A DNA stretch of 55,952 nt from Candidatus Omnitrophota bacterium (GCA_023247255.1 JAHFGV010000015.1:1-55952); one strand, 5' to 3'. Counted from the first letter of the stretch, positions 10,525-21,177 are shown. Notes: generated by a model from the sequence alone, not told the origin. Program-made: numbers and translations.

Positions 10525-13500
10525 ATGACGCTCTCAGATCTGTCGATTAAAAATCCGGTTTTCGCGTGGATGCTGATGGCTGCACTGCTTGTCTTTGGGT
10601 GCATCAGCTTCCAACGCATGGGCGTCAGCCAACTTCCCGATGTCGATTTTCCAGTAGTTTCCGTAACATTGACCTGGGAGGGAGCTGCGCCGGAGGTCAT
10701 GGAAACGGACGTTGTGGATGTCGTCGAAGACGTCATCACTAGCATCCAAGGCATCCGAGACATCGCCTCAACCACGCGTCAGGGCCAGGCCACCATCACG
10801 ATCGAGTTCGACCTGGAGCGTGACATTGACGTTGCCCTGCAAGAAGTCCAGACGAAGATCGCCCAAGCCCAGTTGCGACTGCCGCGCGAGCTGGAGCCGC
10901 CCGTCGTCATCAAGCTCAACCCCCAGGACCAACCCATTATGTGGATCGGCGTTTCGGGGGACATTCCCAAACGGCAACTGATGGAGTACGTGCAGGATCA
11001 CCTCAAGGATCAATTCCAGACGATTCAGGGAGTCGGAGAAATTTTTCTGGGAGGATTCCTCGAGCGTAACCTGCGTCTATGGATCGATGCACAGAAGCTC
11101 GAAGCCTACCAACTGACCGTCGAAGATGTGATCCAGGCGATTCAACGAGAGCATGCAGAGCTGCCTGCCGGGCGCATTGAGACCAGAACTCAAGAGCTCA
11201 ATGTCCGGGCGATGGGAGAAGCCACAAGCGTCGAAGAGTTCGGCAATATCCTTATCAGTCGGCGTGCGGGCCAAGTGGTCTATCGTCCCATTTATTTGAA
11301 GGACGTGGCAACCATCGAGGACGGATTGGCGGATACCCGCCGTTTGTCCCGAATCATGGGAAAGACAGCCGTCGGGCTGGGTATCCGCAAGCAGCGCGGG
11401 GCGAATGAAGTCGCGGTGGCCAAACGGATCCTGCAACGCATGGAACAACTCAAGAAGCGCTTGCCTGCGTATATCGAAATGGGCGTGAATTTCAACCGCA
11501 CCCAATTCATCGAGGATTCTGTGCGCGAATTACAGTTCACGCTGTTTTTGTCCGCGATACTAACCTCTTTGGTCTGTTGGGCATTTTTGGGATCTTGGAG
11601 TGCCACGGTGAATGTCCTGTTGGCGATCCCGGTTTCCATCGTTGGCTCCTTCATCGCCCTGCACTTCCTTGGCTTTACCCTCAACACATTCACCCTCCTG
11701 GGACTATCCCTGGCCATTGGCATCGTGGTGGATGATGCCATTATGGTCTTGGAGAATATCGTGCGCCATCGGGAACAAGGTCTGGACGCTGTGGAAGCCG
11801 CACGTCAAGGGGCGCGTCAGATTACCTCTGCAGCCCTGACGGCCACGACGGCAATCATCGCGATCTTCCTGCCGGTGGCATTCATGTCAGGGATCATCGG
11901 CAAATTTTTCTTTCAATTCGGTGTCACGATCTCAATTGCGGTTGCCCTGTCCTTGTTGGAAGCCCTCACCTTGGCCCCGATGCGCTGTGCGCAATTCCTG
12001 CAAGTAGGTCAGCGTCGGGGCCGGTTGGAACGCACCATCGAAATCAGTTTCCGTTGGCTTTCCGAATCCTATCGAAAGGTACTGACACGAGCGCTTGGCC
12101 GATCGGGATGGGTTCTGGGTATAGCGATTTTGATTTTCCTGGGCTCACTCGGATTGATCCCCTTTCTGCGAAAGGAGTTTGTCCCTCCCCAGGACCAGAG
12201 CATGTTCCTGGTGCGCCTGCAAACGCCGGTCGGATCTTCCATCGAATTCACGGATGAACGTTTTAAACAAGCTGAAGCCTTTGCGATGAGCCGCCCTGAA
12301 GTCAAACGTTACTTCGGCGCCATCGGCGGGTTCGGCGGTGGCGAGGTAAATACGGGTATTCTTTTCCTCACCTTTAAACCACCTCGGCAACGCCCGGTGG
12401 TTCCACCGGATTCGCATCCCCTCTCACAACAACGACTCATGATACTTTTTCGCAAGGCCATGAACGCCATCCCGGATGTGAAGGCTTCAGTCCAGGATCT
12501 TTCCCTGAGTGGCTTCTCCGCCCAGCGAGGATATCCCATCGAGCTAACCGTGCGTGGATCGGATTGGGAACAACTAGGCATACTCACCCAGGAAATCGAG
12601 CGACAGATGGCTGAAAGCCCGTTAATGGTCGACGTGGACACTGATTATCTAACGGGCATTCCGGAGGTGCGCGTCCGTCCGGATCGGCAGCGAGCCGCCG
12701 AGCGGGGGGTAAGCATGGAAACGATTGGACGAACGATTAACGCCCTCATCGGAGGAGAACGCGTGGGCAAATACACTCGGGGGGGACGGCGTTATGATAT
12801 TCGCGTTCGATTGCTACCTAGCCAGCGCACTCAGGTGGAGGATATCGAACACCTGTGGATATGGAACAACCGGGCAGAGCTGGTGCAATTGAAGGACGTG
12901 GTGACCATCACTAAGAAACCCTCACTGCTGACTATCACGCGCAAGGATCGTGAGCGGGCCATCAGCCTTTTTGCCAACGTCGCTGCTGGCAAATCTCAGG
13001 CAGAGGCATTGGCGGCCGTCGATAAAATCACTCAGAAGATCCTGCCCGAAGGCTACCATGCTGTCTTCGGAGGAAGTGCCCAGAGCTTTCGGGAATCGTT
13101 CCAGAGTCTGCTTTTCGCGCTTTGGCTGGGCCTGCTTGTAGCCTACATGGTATTGGCTTCGCAGTACAACAGCTACTTGCATCCGGTGATCGTGTTGCTT
13201 GCTTTACCCTTCAGTATTTCGGGAGCCCTGTTGGCCTTATGGATCGGCAACCAGTCTCTGAACATCTACAGCCTGATCGGTTTGATCCTGCTGATGGGAA
13301 TTGTGAAGAAAAATTCGATTCTGTTGGTTGACTTCACGAACCAACTCCGTGAGCAAGGACTCCCGATCCATGAAGCCCTGTTGCAAGCCTGTCCGATCCG
13401 TCTACGTCCGATTGTCATGACCTCGGTGTCTACCATTGCTGCAGCCATTCCACCCGCGCTGGCACTCGGCCCAGGCGCGGAAACACGCATTCCCATGGCT

Positions 13501-13602
13501 ATAGCCGTTATCGGTGGCGTCACGTTATCTACTTTGTTAACTCTGCTCGCCGTCCCTTGTGCCTATAGCCTCTTTGCCAAATGGGAACGGAAGACCCTCT
13601 AA
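10525..13602 (+). CDS. RND efflux transporter (AcrB/HAE1-type)
   Basis: 1025 aa; SIKNPVFAWMLMAALLVFG, GIVVDDAIMVLENIVRH, GIVKKNSILLVDF. Confidence 0.95.
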   Translation: MTLSDLSIKNPVFAWMLMAALLVFGCISFQRMGVSQLPDVDFPVVSVTLTWEGAAPEVMETDVVDVVEDVITSIQGIRDIASTTRQGQATITIEFDLERDIDVALQEVQTKIAQAQLRLPRELEPPVVIKLNPQDQPIMWIGVSGDIPKRQLMEYVQDHLKDQFQTIQGVGEIFLGGFLERNLRLWIDAQKLEAYQLTVEDVIQAIQREHAELPAGRIETRTQELNVRAMGEATSVEEFGNILISRRAGQVVYRPIYLKDVATIEDGLADTRRLSRIMGKTAVGLGIRKQRGANEVAVAKRILQRMEQLKKRLPAYIEMGVNFNRTQFIEDSVRELQFTLFLSAILTSLVCWAFLGSWSATVNVLLAIPVSIVGSFIALHFLGFTLNTFTLLGLSLAIGIVVDDAIMVLENIVRHREQGLDAVEAARQGARQITSAALTATTAIIAIFLPVAFMSGIIGKFFFQFGVTISIAVALSLLEALTLAPMRCAQFLQVGQRRGRLERTIEISFRWLSESYRKVLTRALGRSGWVLGIAILIFLGSLGLIPFLRKEFVPPQDQSMFLVRLQTPVGSSIEFTDERFKQAEAFAMSRPEVKRYFGAIGGFGGGEVNTGILFLTFKPPRQRPVVPPDSHPLSQQRLMILFRKAMNAIPDVKASVQDLSLSGFSAQRGYPIELTVRGSDWEQLGILTQEIERQMAESPLMVDVDTDYLTGIPEVRVRPDRQRAAERGVSMETIGRTINALIGGERVGKYTRGGRRYDIRVRLLPSQRTQVEDIEHLWIWNNRAELVQLKDVVTITKKPSLLTITRKDRERAISLFANVAAGKSQAEALAAVDKITQKILPEGYHAVFGGSAQSFRESFQSLLFALWLGLLVAYMVLASQYNSYLHPVIVLLALPFSISGALLALWIGNQSLNIYSLIGLILLMGIVKKNSILLVDFTNQLREQGLPIHEALLQACPIRLRPIVMTSVSTIAAAIPPALALGPGAETRIPMAIAVIGGVTLSTLLTLLAVPCAYSLFAKWERKTL

Positions 13603-13603
13603 A

Positions 13604-13703
13604 CCGGGGTCAGGCATTCAATATATTCAATATTGGCGAAGTGCTTGGCGGGATATCTAGCGTGGGAGAGGAAGCGAAGAATACTTATATTGAATGACCC
13701 CGG
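13604..13703. repeat. Palindromic intergenic element between convergent genes
   Basis: CCGGGGTCAGGCATTCAATAT ... ATATTGAATGACCCCGG. Confidence 0.65.
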
Positions 13704-13705
13704 AT

Positions 13706-14416
13706 TCAGCCTCCCAAGTAGGCTGTTTTTACATGAGGGTTATTGGCAAGGGCTGAGGCGGTGTCCGATAAGACGATGCGGCCGGTCTCCAATACGTAGC
13801 CGCGGTGAGCAATCTGAAGAGCTAGATAAGTGTTCTGTTCAACCAATAAAACCGCCACCCCTTCTCGATGAATGCGCGTGATGATTTCAAAGATGGTTAT
13901 CACCCACTTGGGCGCCAATCCTAGGGAAGGTTCATCCAGCAACAATACCTTGGGTCGGGACATCAGGCCCCGGGCAATCGCCAACATCTGCTGCTCTCCT
14001 CCGGAAAGCGTTCCGGCCAGTTGACTCTTGCGCTTGGCAAGGATTGGAAAAATCGTACACATCCGTTCCCTATCCTGCTTCAGCATTCGCTCATCCTCGC
14101 GTAGATACCCCCCCAGTTCGAGATTCTCCCAGACGGTCAGTCGGGGTAATATCCGTCGGCCCTCAGGCACATGGGCGATACCGCGTCGGACAATCTCGGA
14201 TGGCGTCAGGCCAACCACACAGGCTGTCTCCAGACTGATTGTCCCGGCCTGAAGACTCAAAAGACCGGAAATAGCCATCAGGGTGGTCGTCTTACCGGCT
14301 CCGTTGGCGCCCAAGAGGGTGACGATTTCTCCCTTTTCAACCGTCAATGATACGCGATGCAACACGGGGGTTTGAGCGTAGCCGACCTCGACGTTTTCAA
14401 GAGACAACAGGGCCAT
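13706..14416 (-). CDS. livF: Branched-chain amino acid ABC transporter ATP-binding protein
   Basis: GANGAGKTTTLMAISGL, LSGGEQQMLAIARGLMSRPKVLLLDEPSLGLAP. Confidence 0.92.
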   Translation of the reverse strand: MALLSLENVEVGYAQTPVLHRVSLTVEKGEIVTLLGANGAGKTTTLMAISGLLSLQAGTISLETACVVGLTPSEIVRRGIAHVPEGRRILPRLTVWENLELGGYLREDERMLKQDRERMCTIFPILAKRKSQLAGTLSGGEQQMLAIARGLMSRPKVLLLDEPSLGLAPKWVITIFEIITRIHREGVAVLLVEQNTYLALQIAHRGYVLETGRIVLSDTASALANNPHVKTAYLGG

Positions 14417-15274
14417 TCACAAACCACAATCTCGATTCCCGCTCATCGGTTTGGGAACACCCAAGTAAGCCTCAATCACCCGAGGATCCGACTGGATTGC
14501 CTGGGGTGATCCTTCGGCAATCTTCCTTCCGTAATCCAATACGATGACACGATCCGAGACGGGCATCACCACTTGCATGTCGTGCTCAATGAGAAGAATC
14601 GTCAACCGCTGAGCCTTCAACCGCTCCATCCAACACAACAAGGTTTGTTTTTCAACCGGGTTTAATCCGGCGGCCGGTTCATCCAAGAGTAAAAGGGCTG
14701 GATCGGTAGCAAGGGCTCGGATAATCTCCAGGCGTTTCTGCAAACCGAATGGCAATGAGCCGGCTTGCTGATACGCATAATCAGCGAGTTCGGCAAGTTC
14801 TAACAAATTCATCGCCCGCTCATAGGCCCATTGTTCCTCCCGGCGGGCCTCAGCAGTATCCATCATGGCGCTCCAAAGGCCTGCATGAGTCCGCGCAAAG
14901 GTTCCGACCCAGACATTCTCCAAGACGCTCATGCTTGAAAAGAGTCGAATATTCTGGAAGGTGCGCGCAATCCCACACTGGGCGATCTGATCGGGAGAAT
15001 ATCCGATCAAAGATTCCAGCATCGTCTCTTCCTCGACGTCTAAAACCTCTTGCCCCTGGGATCCTGAAGGATGAAGCCATCGGCTGAATCGGATATCCCC
15101 TTGATCCGGACGCAGAACACCTGTGATGCAATTAAAGAGCGTGGTCTTGCCCGCTCCATTGGGACCAATCAGACCCACCGTCTGGCCTCGCTCTATCTGG
15201 AGCGTGATAGCCTCCAACGCCATCACGCCGCCAAAGTGCTTAGTGAGTCGATGAACCGCAAGCAACACAGCCAT
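14417..15274 (-). CDS. livG: Branched-chain amino acid ABC transporter ATP-binding protein
   Basis: GPNGAGKTTLFNCITGV, GIARTFQNIRLF, LLLLDEPAAGLNP. Confidence 0.92.
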   Translation of the reverse strand: MAVLLAVHRLTKHFGGVMALEAITLQIERGQTVGLIGPNGAGKTTLFNCITGVLRPDQGDIRFSRWLHPSGSQGQEVLDVEEETMLESLIGYSPDQIAQCGIARTFQNIRLFSSMSVLENVWVGTFARTHAGLWSAMMDTAEARREEQWAYERAMNLLELAELADYAYQQAGSLPFGLQKRLEIIRALATDPALLLLDEPAAGLNPVEKQTLLCWMERLKAQRLTILLIEHDMQVVMPVSDRVIVLDYGRKIAEGSPQAIQSDPRVIEAYLGVPKPMSGNRDCGL

Positions 15275-15304
15275 CAGACTTTCACCCTTTCACCTATCAC
15301 CTAA

Positions 15305-15574
15305 CTGAGGTTTTGAAAAATGCATCGAGATTAGTGGCAGCGCTCACGACTGTGTCATGAGTCATGTGTCAGGTGTCATGAAAAAGCAGAAAATAAATAG
15401 GCATCTCAAGTGTGGCCAAAGGGCTCCTTTTGCTTTCCATGACTCATGACACATAACACATGAAACAGTCTTTCATAACACATGACTCATGAAACATGAC
15501 ACAATCCTCATTCCTTCTCTTGGGAAATGACACAACACTCGGTCAACGCGTTGGCTATTTTTGCAAAAGCCCAG
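15305..15574 (+). repeat. CATGA-rich MITE copy 2
   Basis: CTGAGGTTTTGAAAAATGC ... GGCTATTTTTGCAAAAGCCCAG; flanked by exact ACCTAA/ACCTAA. Confidence 0.88.
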
Positions 15575-15583
15575 ACCTAACGC

Positions 15584-16624
15584 TCACCGACGTCCTCTGA
15601 AAATCCCTTCCGGACGCAACCGCATCATGCCGATCATCGCCAGTCCAAAGATCAGCATGCGGTATCGATCAAATCCGCGCAACCATTCCGGAAGAGAGCC
15701 CAACACCAAAGCGCCCACGATCGCACCTCGAATACTTCCCATGCCGCCGAGGACTACCATCGCCAACACCATTACGGATAGAATGAAATCAAAGCTATCC
15801 GGCGTAATCACCCCTTGCTTAGCCGCAAAGATCGCTCCTGCAAGTCCTGCAATCGCCCCGCCACAACCTTGGGCTAACAGCTTAAGATTCAGAACCGGAA
15901 TTCCCATGCAAGCGGCTGCCATCTCATCTTCCCGAATCGCCCGCCACGCCCGCCCCACACGCGAACGGCTCAGCCGTACACAGAACCCCGCAACGATCAC
16001 GGTCACAATCAACGCCAGATAATAATACGGCTTTGAGCTCACCCCGAAATCCAACATCCCTGCTGTGGGAATCCACAATCGAGGATGCGCAATTCCCAAC
16101 AATCCGTTTGGCCCGCCGGTCCACTGTTCGAGATTGGTAAAAGCGATTCTCACGATTTCTCCAAACCCTAAAGTCACAATCGCCAGATAATCCCCGCGCA
16201 CGCGCAGCGCTGGAATCCCAAGACATACCCCAGAGATTCCGGCAAAAATAGAAGCGGGCAGCCACCCGATCCAAAACGGACATCCGAGATGGATGTTCAA
16301 GAGTCCATAGGTATAAGCCCCAATGGCAAAGAAGGCTGCGTATCCTAAATGCAACAGCCCCGTCAGACCGACAATCACGTTCAGCCCTAGGGCAAGCAGG
16401 GCATACAAAAGGGCCGTGGTCAGCACGTCCAAATGGTAAGGATGTGGATGCACGATAGGAATGAGCAACGCCAGAAATCCTCCCATTTCCCATCGAATGA
16501 TTCTCTGACGGAATTCGGAATGCCTCTGTTTTAAATCCGCAATCCGCATTCTCCATTCCTCATTGGCACATTTGCAAAGATTGAGGATTATTGGATCGTT
16601 CAATCCGCAATCCATAATTCGCAA
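15584..16624 (-). CDS. livM: Branched-chain amino acid ABC permease
   Basis: LNVIVGLTGLLHLGYAAFFAIGAYTYGLL; LGGMGSIRGAIVGA. Confidence 0.9.
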   Translation of the reverse strand: MRIMDCGLNDPIILNLCKCANEEWRMRIADLKQRHSEFRQRIIRWEMGGFLALLIPIVHPHPYHLDVLTTALLYALLALGLNVIVGLTGLLHLGYAAFFAIGAYTYGLLNIHLGCPFWIGWLPASIFAGISGVCLGIPALRVRGDYLAIVTLGFGEIVRIAFTNLEQWTGGPNGLLGIAHPRLWIPTAGMLDFGVSSKPYYYLALIVTVIVAGFCVRLSRSRVGRAWRAIREDEMAAACMGIPVLNLKLLAQGCGGAIAGLAGAIFAAKQGVITPDSFDFILSVMVLAMVVLGGMGSIRGAIVGALVLGSLPEWLRGFDRYRMLIFGLAMIGMMRLRPEGIFRGRR

Positions 16625-16657
16625 TCCGCAATAAGACTCGGTTTCCTGAAATAACTT

Positions 16658-17566
16658 CTACGCTCGCTCCGCCACTCGCTCCGCCAACAAACCGGTGGGT
16701 TTAAAAAGAAGCAACGCCACAAGGGCCACGAAAGCAAAGACGTTTTTCCACTGGGACGAAAGATACCCGGCCCCCAGACCCTCCAGCATCCCCAAAACCA
16801 ATCCGCCAATCATCGCGCCGGGAATGTTTCCGATTCCTCCCAGCACCGCAGCGGTAAAGGCCTTCATCCCCATCAGGTAGCCATCATGGAAGTTGATCGT
16901 CCCATAGTAAAGTCCAAACAAAAGTCCTCCAATGGCTCCCAAGGCCGATCCGATGACGAACGTAATGGCAATAATCCGATCGACCGGAATTCCTAACAGG
17001 GCACAGGCCACGGGATCTTGAGACGTCGCTCGCATGGCCTTGCCCAGTTTTGTGGACATCACTAAAACCTGAAGGAAGGCCATCAAAACGGCGCTGCTGC
17101 CCCATATCAGAAGCTGCATCCCGGTAAAGCTCAATCCACCCACATCCCAACGCACGGAAGGAATCAGGCTTGGAAATTGCCGATCGGTGGCACCGTAGCA
17201 TAACATGAGGGCGTTCTGAAGGAAGAACGACATCCCAATAGCGGTAATGAGGGCGTTGAGCCGTGGGGCCCTGCGGATGGGACGATAGGCAATCCGCTCA
17301 ATCACCCCACCCAAGCCTCCACATAAAAGCAGCGCCCCCAAAGCAGCCGCTAACAAAACCACCGGCCAGGGAAGGTGCGCCGCCGTGCACAACAAGATCA
17401 CGCTCAGCGCTCCATAGGCGCCCACCATAAACACCTCCCCATGAGCGAAATTGATGAGCTGGATCACACCGTAGACCATGGTGTAGCCCAGGGCAATGAG
17501 GGCGTAGATGGCACCGAGGGTCAATCCGTTGGCGAGCTGTTGGAAGAAAAGTTGGAGGGAGGTCAT
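16658..17566 (-). CDS. livH: Branched-chain amino acid ABC permease
   Basis: QQLANGLTLGAIYALIALGYTMVYGVIQLINFAHGEVFM. Confidence 0.92.
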   Translation of the reverse strand: MTSLQLFFQQLANGLTLGAIYALIALGYTMVYGVIQLINFAHGEVFMVGAYGALSVILLCTAAHLPWPVVLLAAALGALLLCGGLGGVIERIAYRPIRRAPRLNALITAIGMSFFLQNALMLCYGATDRQFPSLIPSVRWDVGGLSFTGMQLLIWGSSAVLMAFLQVLVMSTKLGKAMRATSQDPVACALLGIPVDRIIAITFVIGSALGAIGGLLFGLYYGTINFHDGYLMGMKAFTAAVLGGIGNIPGAMIGGLVLGMLEGLGAGYLSSQWKNVFAFVALVALLLFKPTGLLAERVAERA

Positions 17567-17652
17567 AACACGGCTTAGCGCGTTTTCGTGTTAGCGCGTT
17601 GGCCCGTCAGCAGAACCATGCATTAAAGCTCAAGAAACGTCGGATCAATCTT

Positions 17653-18903
17653 TCAATCTTGCGTTGCGATCTTGACGAATGAAAAACGGCCCGAGCGCAC
17701 GGTAAAAATACCGATGTCGCGGATAAGAGAGTCGCCTTTTTCGTCAAAATTCTGGGGGCCGAAAAGACCCGGATAGTCTTTCAACGTCTTCATAGCGGCT
17801 AAGACGGCAGCGCGATCGGGCTTGCCTGCTTTGCGGATCGCCCAAATCGCGATGTTCGTTGCCTCATAGGCGTAGGCGGAATAGGCACCGACCGGGCCGA
17901 AGCGCGCTTCATAGGCCTGCACAAAAGCTCGGGCGGTGGAAACGCGGTAGATATCGGATCCGATCGTCGACAGATAGACGCCTTCGGCCGCTTGAGAACC
18001 GGAAAGATCAATGAGGGCAACGTCAAAGAGCCCATCACCACCCATGAAATACCCGCCCAATCCCACATCTTGTCGTTGCTTGATGAGAAGCGCACCCTCT
18101 GGAAACATGCCGGCGAAATAGACCAGATCCGGATTGAGAGATTTGATCTTTGTCAGAATCGGCGTAAACTCCTTATCTGCCTGCGTAATTCCTTCGTGAC
18201 CCAATACCTCAGCGCCTAATGCGTTGAGGGCACGGATCAGCTCATTGGCCAGACCGCGTCCATAGGTGGTCATGTCATCCAGAACGAACACCTTTTGCGC
18301 CTTGAGATCCTGCACGATAAACCGAGCCGCCGCGGGCCCTTGAAGATCATCGGTGGCGCAGGTTCGGTAAAAAGTATCGAACCCTTGCCGGGAGATCTGG
18401 GGATTGGAGGAAACAGGACTCACCTGAAGCAACCGCGCCTGGTGGTAGATGGCCGAGGCGGGCATCGTGCAGGAAGAGTTGAGGTGGCCGACCATCGCCA
18501 CGATATCCGGATCGGCGACTAATTTCTTTGCCGCGCTCACCGCCTGGGTGGGATTGCGTTGATCATCCAGAACAACCAGCTCGAGTCGATAACCCGGCAG
18601 AATCTCGCCATCTGCCTGCGCTTGTTCCACGGCTAAGAGAGCCCCATGGAACATGTCTTCTCCCTGCGGGGCTTGATCCCCGGTCAGAGGGGCTACAAAT
18701 CCGATTTTGACCGTCGGCTCACTGCGGCCACCACATCCCACCAACCCCACTAACAGTCCAAAGCACACGATAAGGGGCAAGGGAAAGGGAGCGAGAGACA
18801 GGGGGTAAAGAAAATACCTCAGCCCCTCGCCCCACGTCCCCTGCCCCACGCCCCTCATTAACCGTTTCCTGTTCTTCATGTGGCCTTGATGGCTTCCTGC
18901 CAC
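17653..18903 (-). CDS. livK: Branched-chain amino acid ABC substrate-binding protein
   Basis: IGFVAPLTGDQAPQGEDMFHGALLAVEQA; periplasmic-binding fold type I. Confidence 0.88.
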   Translation of the reverse strand: MAGSHQGHMKNRKRLMRGVGQGTWGEGLRYFLYPLSLAPFPLPLIVCFGLLVGLVGCGGRSEPTVKIGFVAPLTGDQAPQGEDMFHGALLAVEQAQADGEILPGYRLELVVLDDQRNPTQAVSAAKKLVADPDIVAMVGHLNSSCTMPASAIYHQARLLQVSPVSSNPQISRQGFDTFYRTCATDDLQGPAAARFIVQDLKAQKVFVLDDMTTYGRGLANELIRALNALGAEVLGHEGITQADKEFTPILTKIKSLNPDLVYFAGMFPEGALLIKQRQDVGLGGYFMGGDGLFDVALIDLSGSQAAEGVYLSTIGSDIYRVSTARAFVQAYEARFGPVGAYSAYAYEATNIAIWAIRKAGKPDRAAVLAAMKTLKDYPGLFGPQNFDEKGDSLIRDIGIFTVRSGRFSFVKIATQD

Positions 18904-21143
18904 TTGACCATCTCAGGGGACTCCTGGCGGCTGCGCCGAATCACCCAACCGAGGCAGAATACGCTGATTCCGATGACCAGAATAGTCCAGGCATTGAGCC
19001 GCTCGTATCTCACCACAAAGGGCAAGATGAGAATCGAAACCAGATTCATCACTTTGATGAGTGGATTCAGTGCCGGGCCTGCGGTATCTTTGAGTGGATC
19101 ACCGACGGTGTCACCGGTAATGGATGCCTTATGCGCCTGTGAACCCTTGCCTCCATAATGCCCATCTTCAATAAACTTCTTTGCATTATCCCATGCCCCA
19201 CCCGCGTTGGACATGAAGACGGCAAACAACTGGCCCGAGAGGATAATGCCTGACAGAAAACCTCCCAGGGCCTCTTTGTGCAAAAGCAGGCCGACCACAA
19301 CCGGCCCTAAGACCGCCAGAAGCCCTGGGCCGATCAGTTCCCCCTGAGCCTCTTGGGTGCAGATCGAAACGACTCGGGCGTAGTCCGGTGTTTTTTTTCC
19401 ATTCCAGATCTGTTCATCTTGAAACTGGGCGCGGACTTCCTGAACGATGAGAAACGCTGCCCGCCCTACCGCACGGAGCATCATGGAGCTGAACAACAAC
19501 GGGACGGCTCCTCCGATCAGAAATCCAATGAACACCAGAGGCTCCGCAATGGATAGAAGAGAAGCGATTGTGTCGTAGGTCTTTCCGGTTAATTTCGCGA
19601 TGTCTGTGATATAGGCGTTAAAAAGCGAGACTGCGGCGATGACGGCTGAGCCGATGGCGATTCCCTTGGTGATGGCCTTGGTCGTGTTGCCACAGGCATC
19701 CAGATCCGCAAGGGTCTGACGCGAGCGTTTATCCAAATGCGCCATCTCGCCAATGCCGTTGGCATTGTCCGCCACCGGGCCGAAGACATCCATGGAAATA
19801 TTGTTGCCGGTCAAGGTGAGCATGCCGATGCCGCACATCGCTACCCCGTAGGCGATATAGGTAGGGTTGGTGCCGGAATAGATCAAGACGGACCCGAAGA
19901 TCGCCACGGCAATCACAAGGATTGACCAGACGCTGCTCTCATAGCCGACGGCAATCCCCTCGATGATGGTCGTGGCATGGCCTGTTTGAGTGGCGCGAGC
20001 CACCCCTTGGACGGGTTTTTTCTCCGGAGCGGTGAAATAGTCGGTGAGGTAGTTGATGCAGACAGCCAAGATGATACCGACCAGCGTCGTCCAAACCGGC
20101 CGCATGTCCAAACCCTCTACCCCTAAGCCCATCCATGAATCCAGCAGGCCGACTTCGGGAAAACGCAGGTAGTAGAACCCGACGATGCAAAAGCCGACGA
20201 TGGAAACGATCGCCGAAACCTTGTAGCCCACATGAATCGCCTTCATGGCCGCGCGCGCTTCTTCCGAGGTCCGCACGAGATAGGTTCCGACAATGGAACT
20301 TAAGACCCCAATGGCCCGTACCAACAGAGGAAAGATGACGCCTTTGTGCCCGAAGGATGCCCAACCGAGAATCATGGCCGAGACCATAGTGACCTCGTAG
20401 GACTCAAAGATATCGGCCGCCATCCCGGCGCAGTCGCCGACGTTGTCTCCGACGTTATCCGCAATCGTAGCCGCGTTGCGTGGATCATCCTCCGGAATAT
20501 TCTTCTCGAGTTTGCCTACCAGATCCGCGCCCACATCCGCCGCCTTGGTGTAGATGCCTCCTCCCACCCGCATGAAAAGCGCAAGCAGCGTTCCGCCGAA
20601 TCCGAACCCCAATAGAACCTCGTAGGCATGCTCCCCATAGACCATAAAAATCAGGGTTCCCCCAAGCAGTCCCAAGCCATCCGTCAACATTCCGGTTATC
20701 GTGCCGGTCCGGTAGGCAATCTTCAAGGCTTCGGCGAAACTCGTGCGGGCGGCCGCTGCGACTCGCACGTTGCCCTGCGTCGCCATGTTCATCCCGACGA
20801 AACCCACCGATGCGGAAAAGATCGAGCCCATCAAGAAAGCACAGGCCCGCCCGATGGCAATAGACTGCTCGGCGGCGGTGAAGTAAAGCAATGCGGTGAC
20901 GATGAGGATGAGCAGCGCGATGGCCCGAAATTGCCGATGAAGATAGGCGTTGGCGCCGATACGGATGGCATGGCTGATCTTTCGCATGGACTCGGTGCCT
21001 GCGTCTTTGCGAAGGATTTCCATGGTTAGAAACGCAGCGTAACACAATCCCAAGACGGCGATGCCTAAGACGGCCCACAGGGCCGTCCGCTCCCAAACAC
21101 TGAAATCCGGATCCGCCATGACACTGAAGAATGGACTCATCAC
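18876..21143 (-). CDS. hppA: Membrane-bound proton-translocating pyrophosphatase
   Basis: 755 aa; GGGIYTKAADVGADLVGKLEKNIPEDDPRNAATIADNVGDNVGDCAGM; GNTTKAITKG. Confidence 0.95.
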   Translation of the reverse strand: MMSPFFSVMADPDFSVWERTALWAVLGIAVLGLCYAAFLTMEILRKDAGTESMRKISHAIRIGANAYLHRQFRAIALLILIVTALLYFTAAEQSIAIGRACAFLMGSIFSASVGFVGMNMATQGNVRVAAAARTSFAEALKIAYRTGTITGMLTDGLGLLGGTLIFMVYGEHAYEVLLGFGFGGTLLALFMRVGGGIYTKAADVGADLVGKLEKNIPEDDPRNAATIADNVGDNVGDCAGMAADIFESYEVTMVSAMILGWASFGHKGVIFPLLVRAIGVLSSIVGTYLVRTSEEARAAMKAIHVGYKVSAIVSIVGFCIVGFYYLRFPEVGLLDSWMGLGVEGLDMRPVWTTLVGIILAVCINYLTDYFTAPEKKPVQGVARATQTGHATTIIEGIAVGYESSVWSILVIAVAIFGSVLIYSGTNPTYIAYGVAMCGIGMLTLTGNNISMDVFGPVADNANGIGEMAHLDKRSRQTLADLDACGNTTKAITKGIAIGSAVIAAVSLFNAYITDIAKLTGKTYDTIASLLSIAEPLVFIGFLIGGAVPLLFSSMMLRAVGRAAFLIVQEVRAQFQDEQIWNGKKTPDYARVVSICTQEAQGELIGPGLLAVLGPVVVGLLLHKEALGGFLSGIILSGQLFAVFMSNAGGAWDNAKKFIEDGHYGGKGSQAHKASITGDTVGDPLKDTAGPALNPLIKVMNLVSILILPFVVRYERLNAWTILVIGISVFCLGWVIRRSRQESPEMVKWQEAIKAT

Positions 21144-21177
21144 TCGTCGCTCACTTTAGCAGGTTACGGGAAAAACA

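Noticed and set aside
15340-15520. CATGA/TCATGAC word arrays as a possible CRISPR array
   Set aside because: Words are short, irregularly spaced and lack constant-length repeats with unique spacers; the whole block recurs as a MITE-like unit elsewhere.
16500-16660. Repeated AATCCGCAATCCGCAT words between livM and livH
   Set aside because: Short, imperfect simple repeats; insufficient to claim a functional element.
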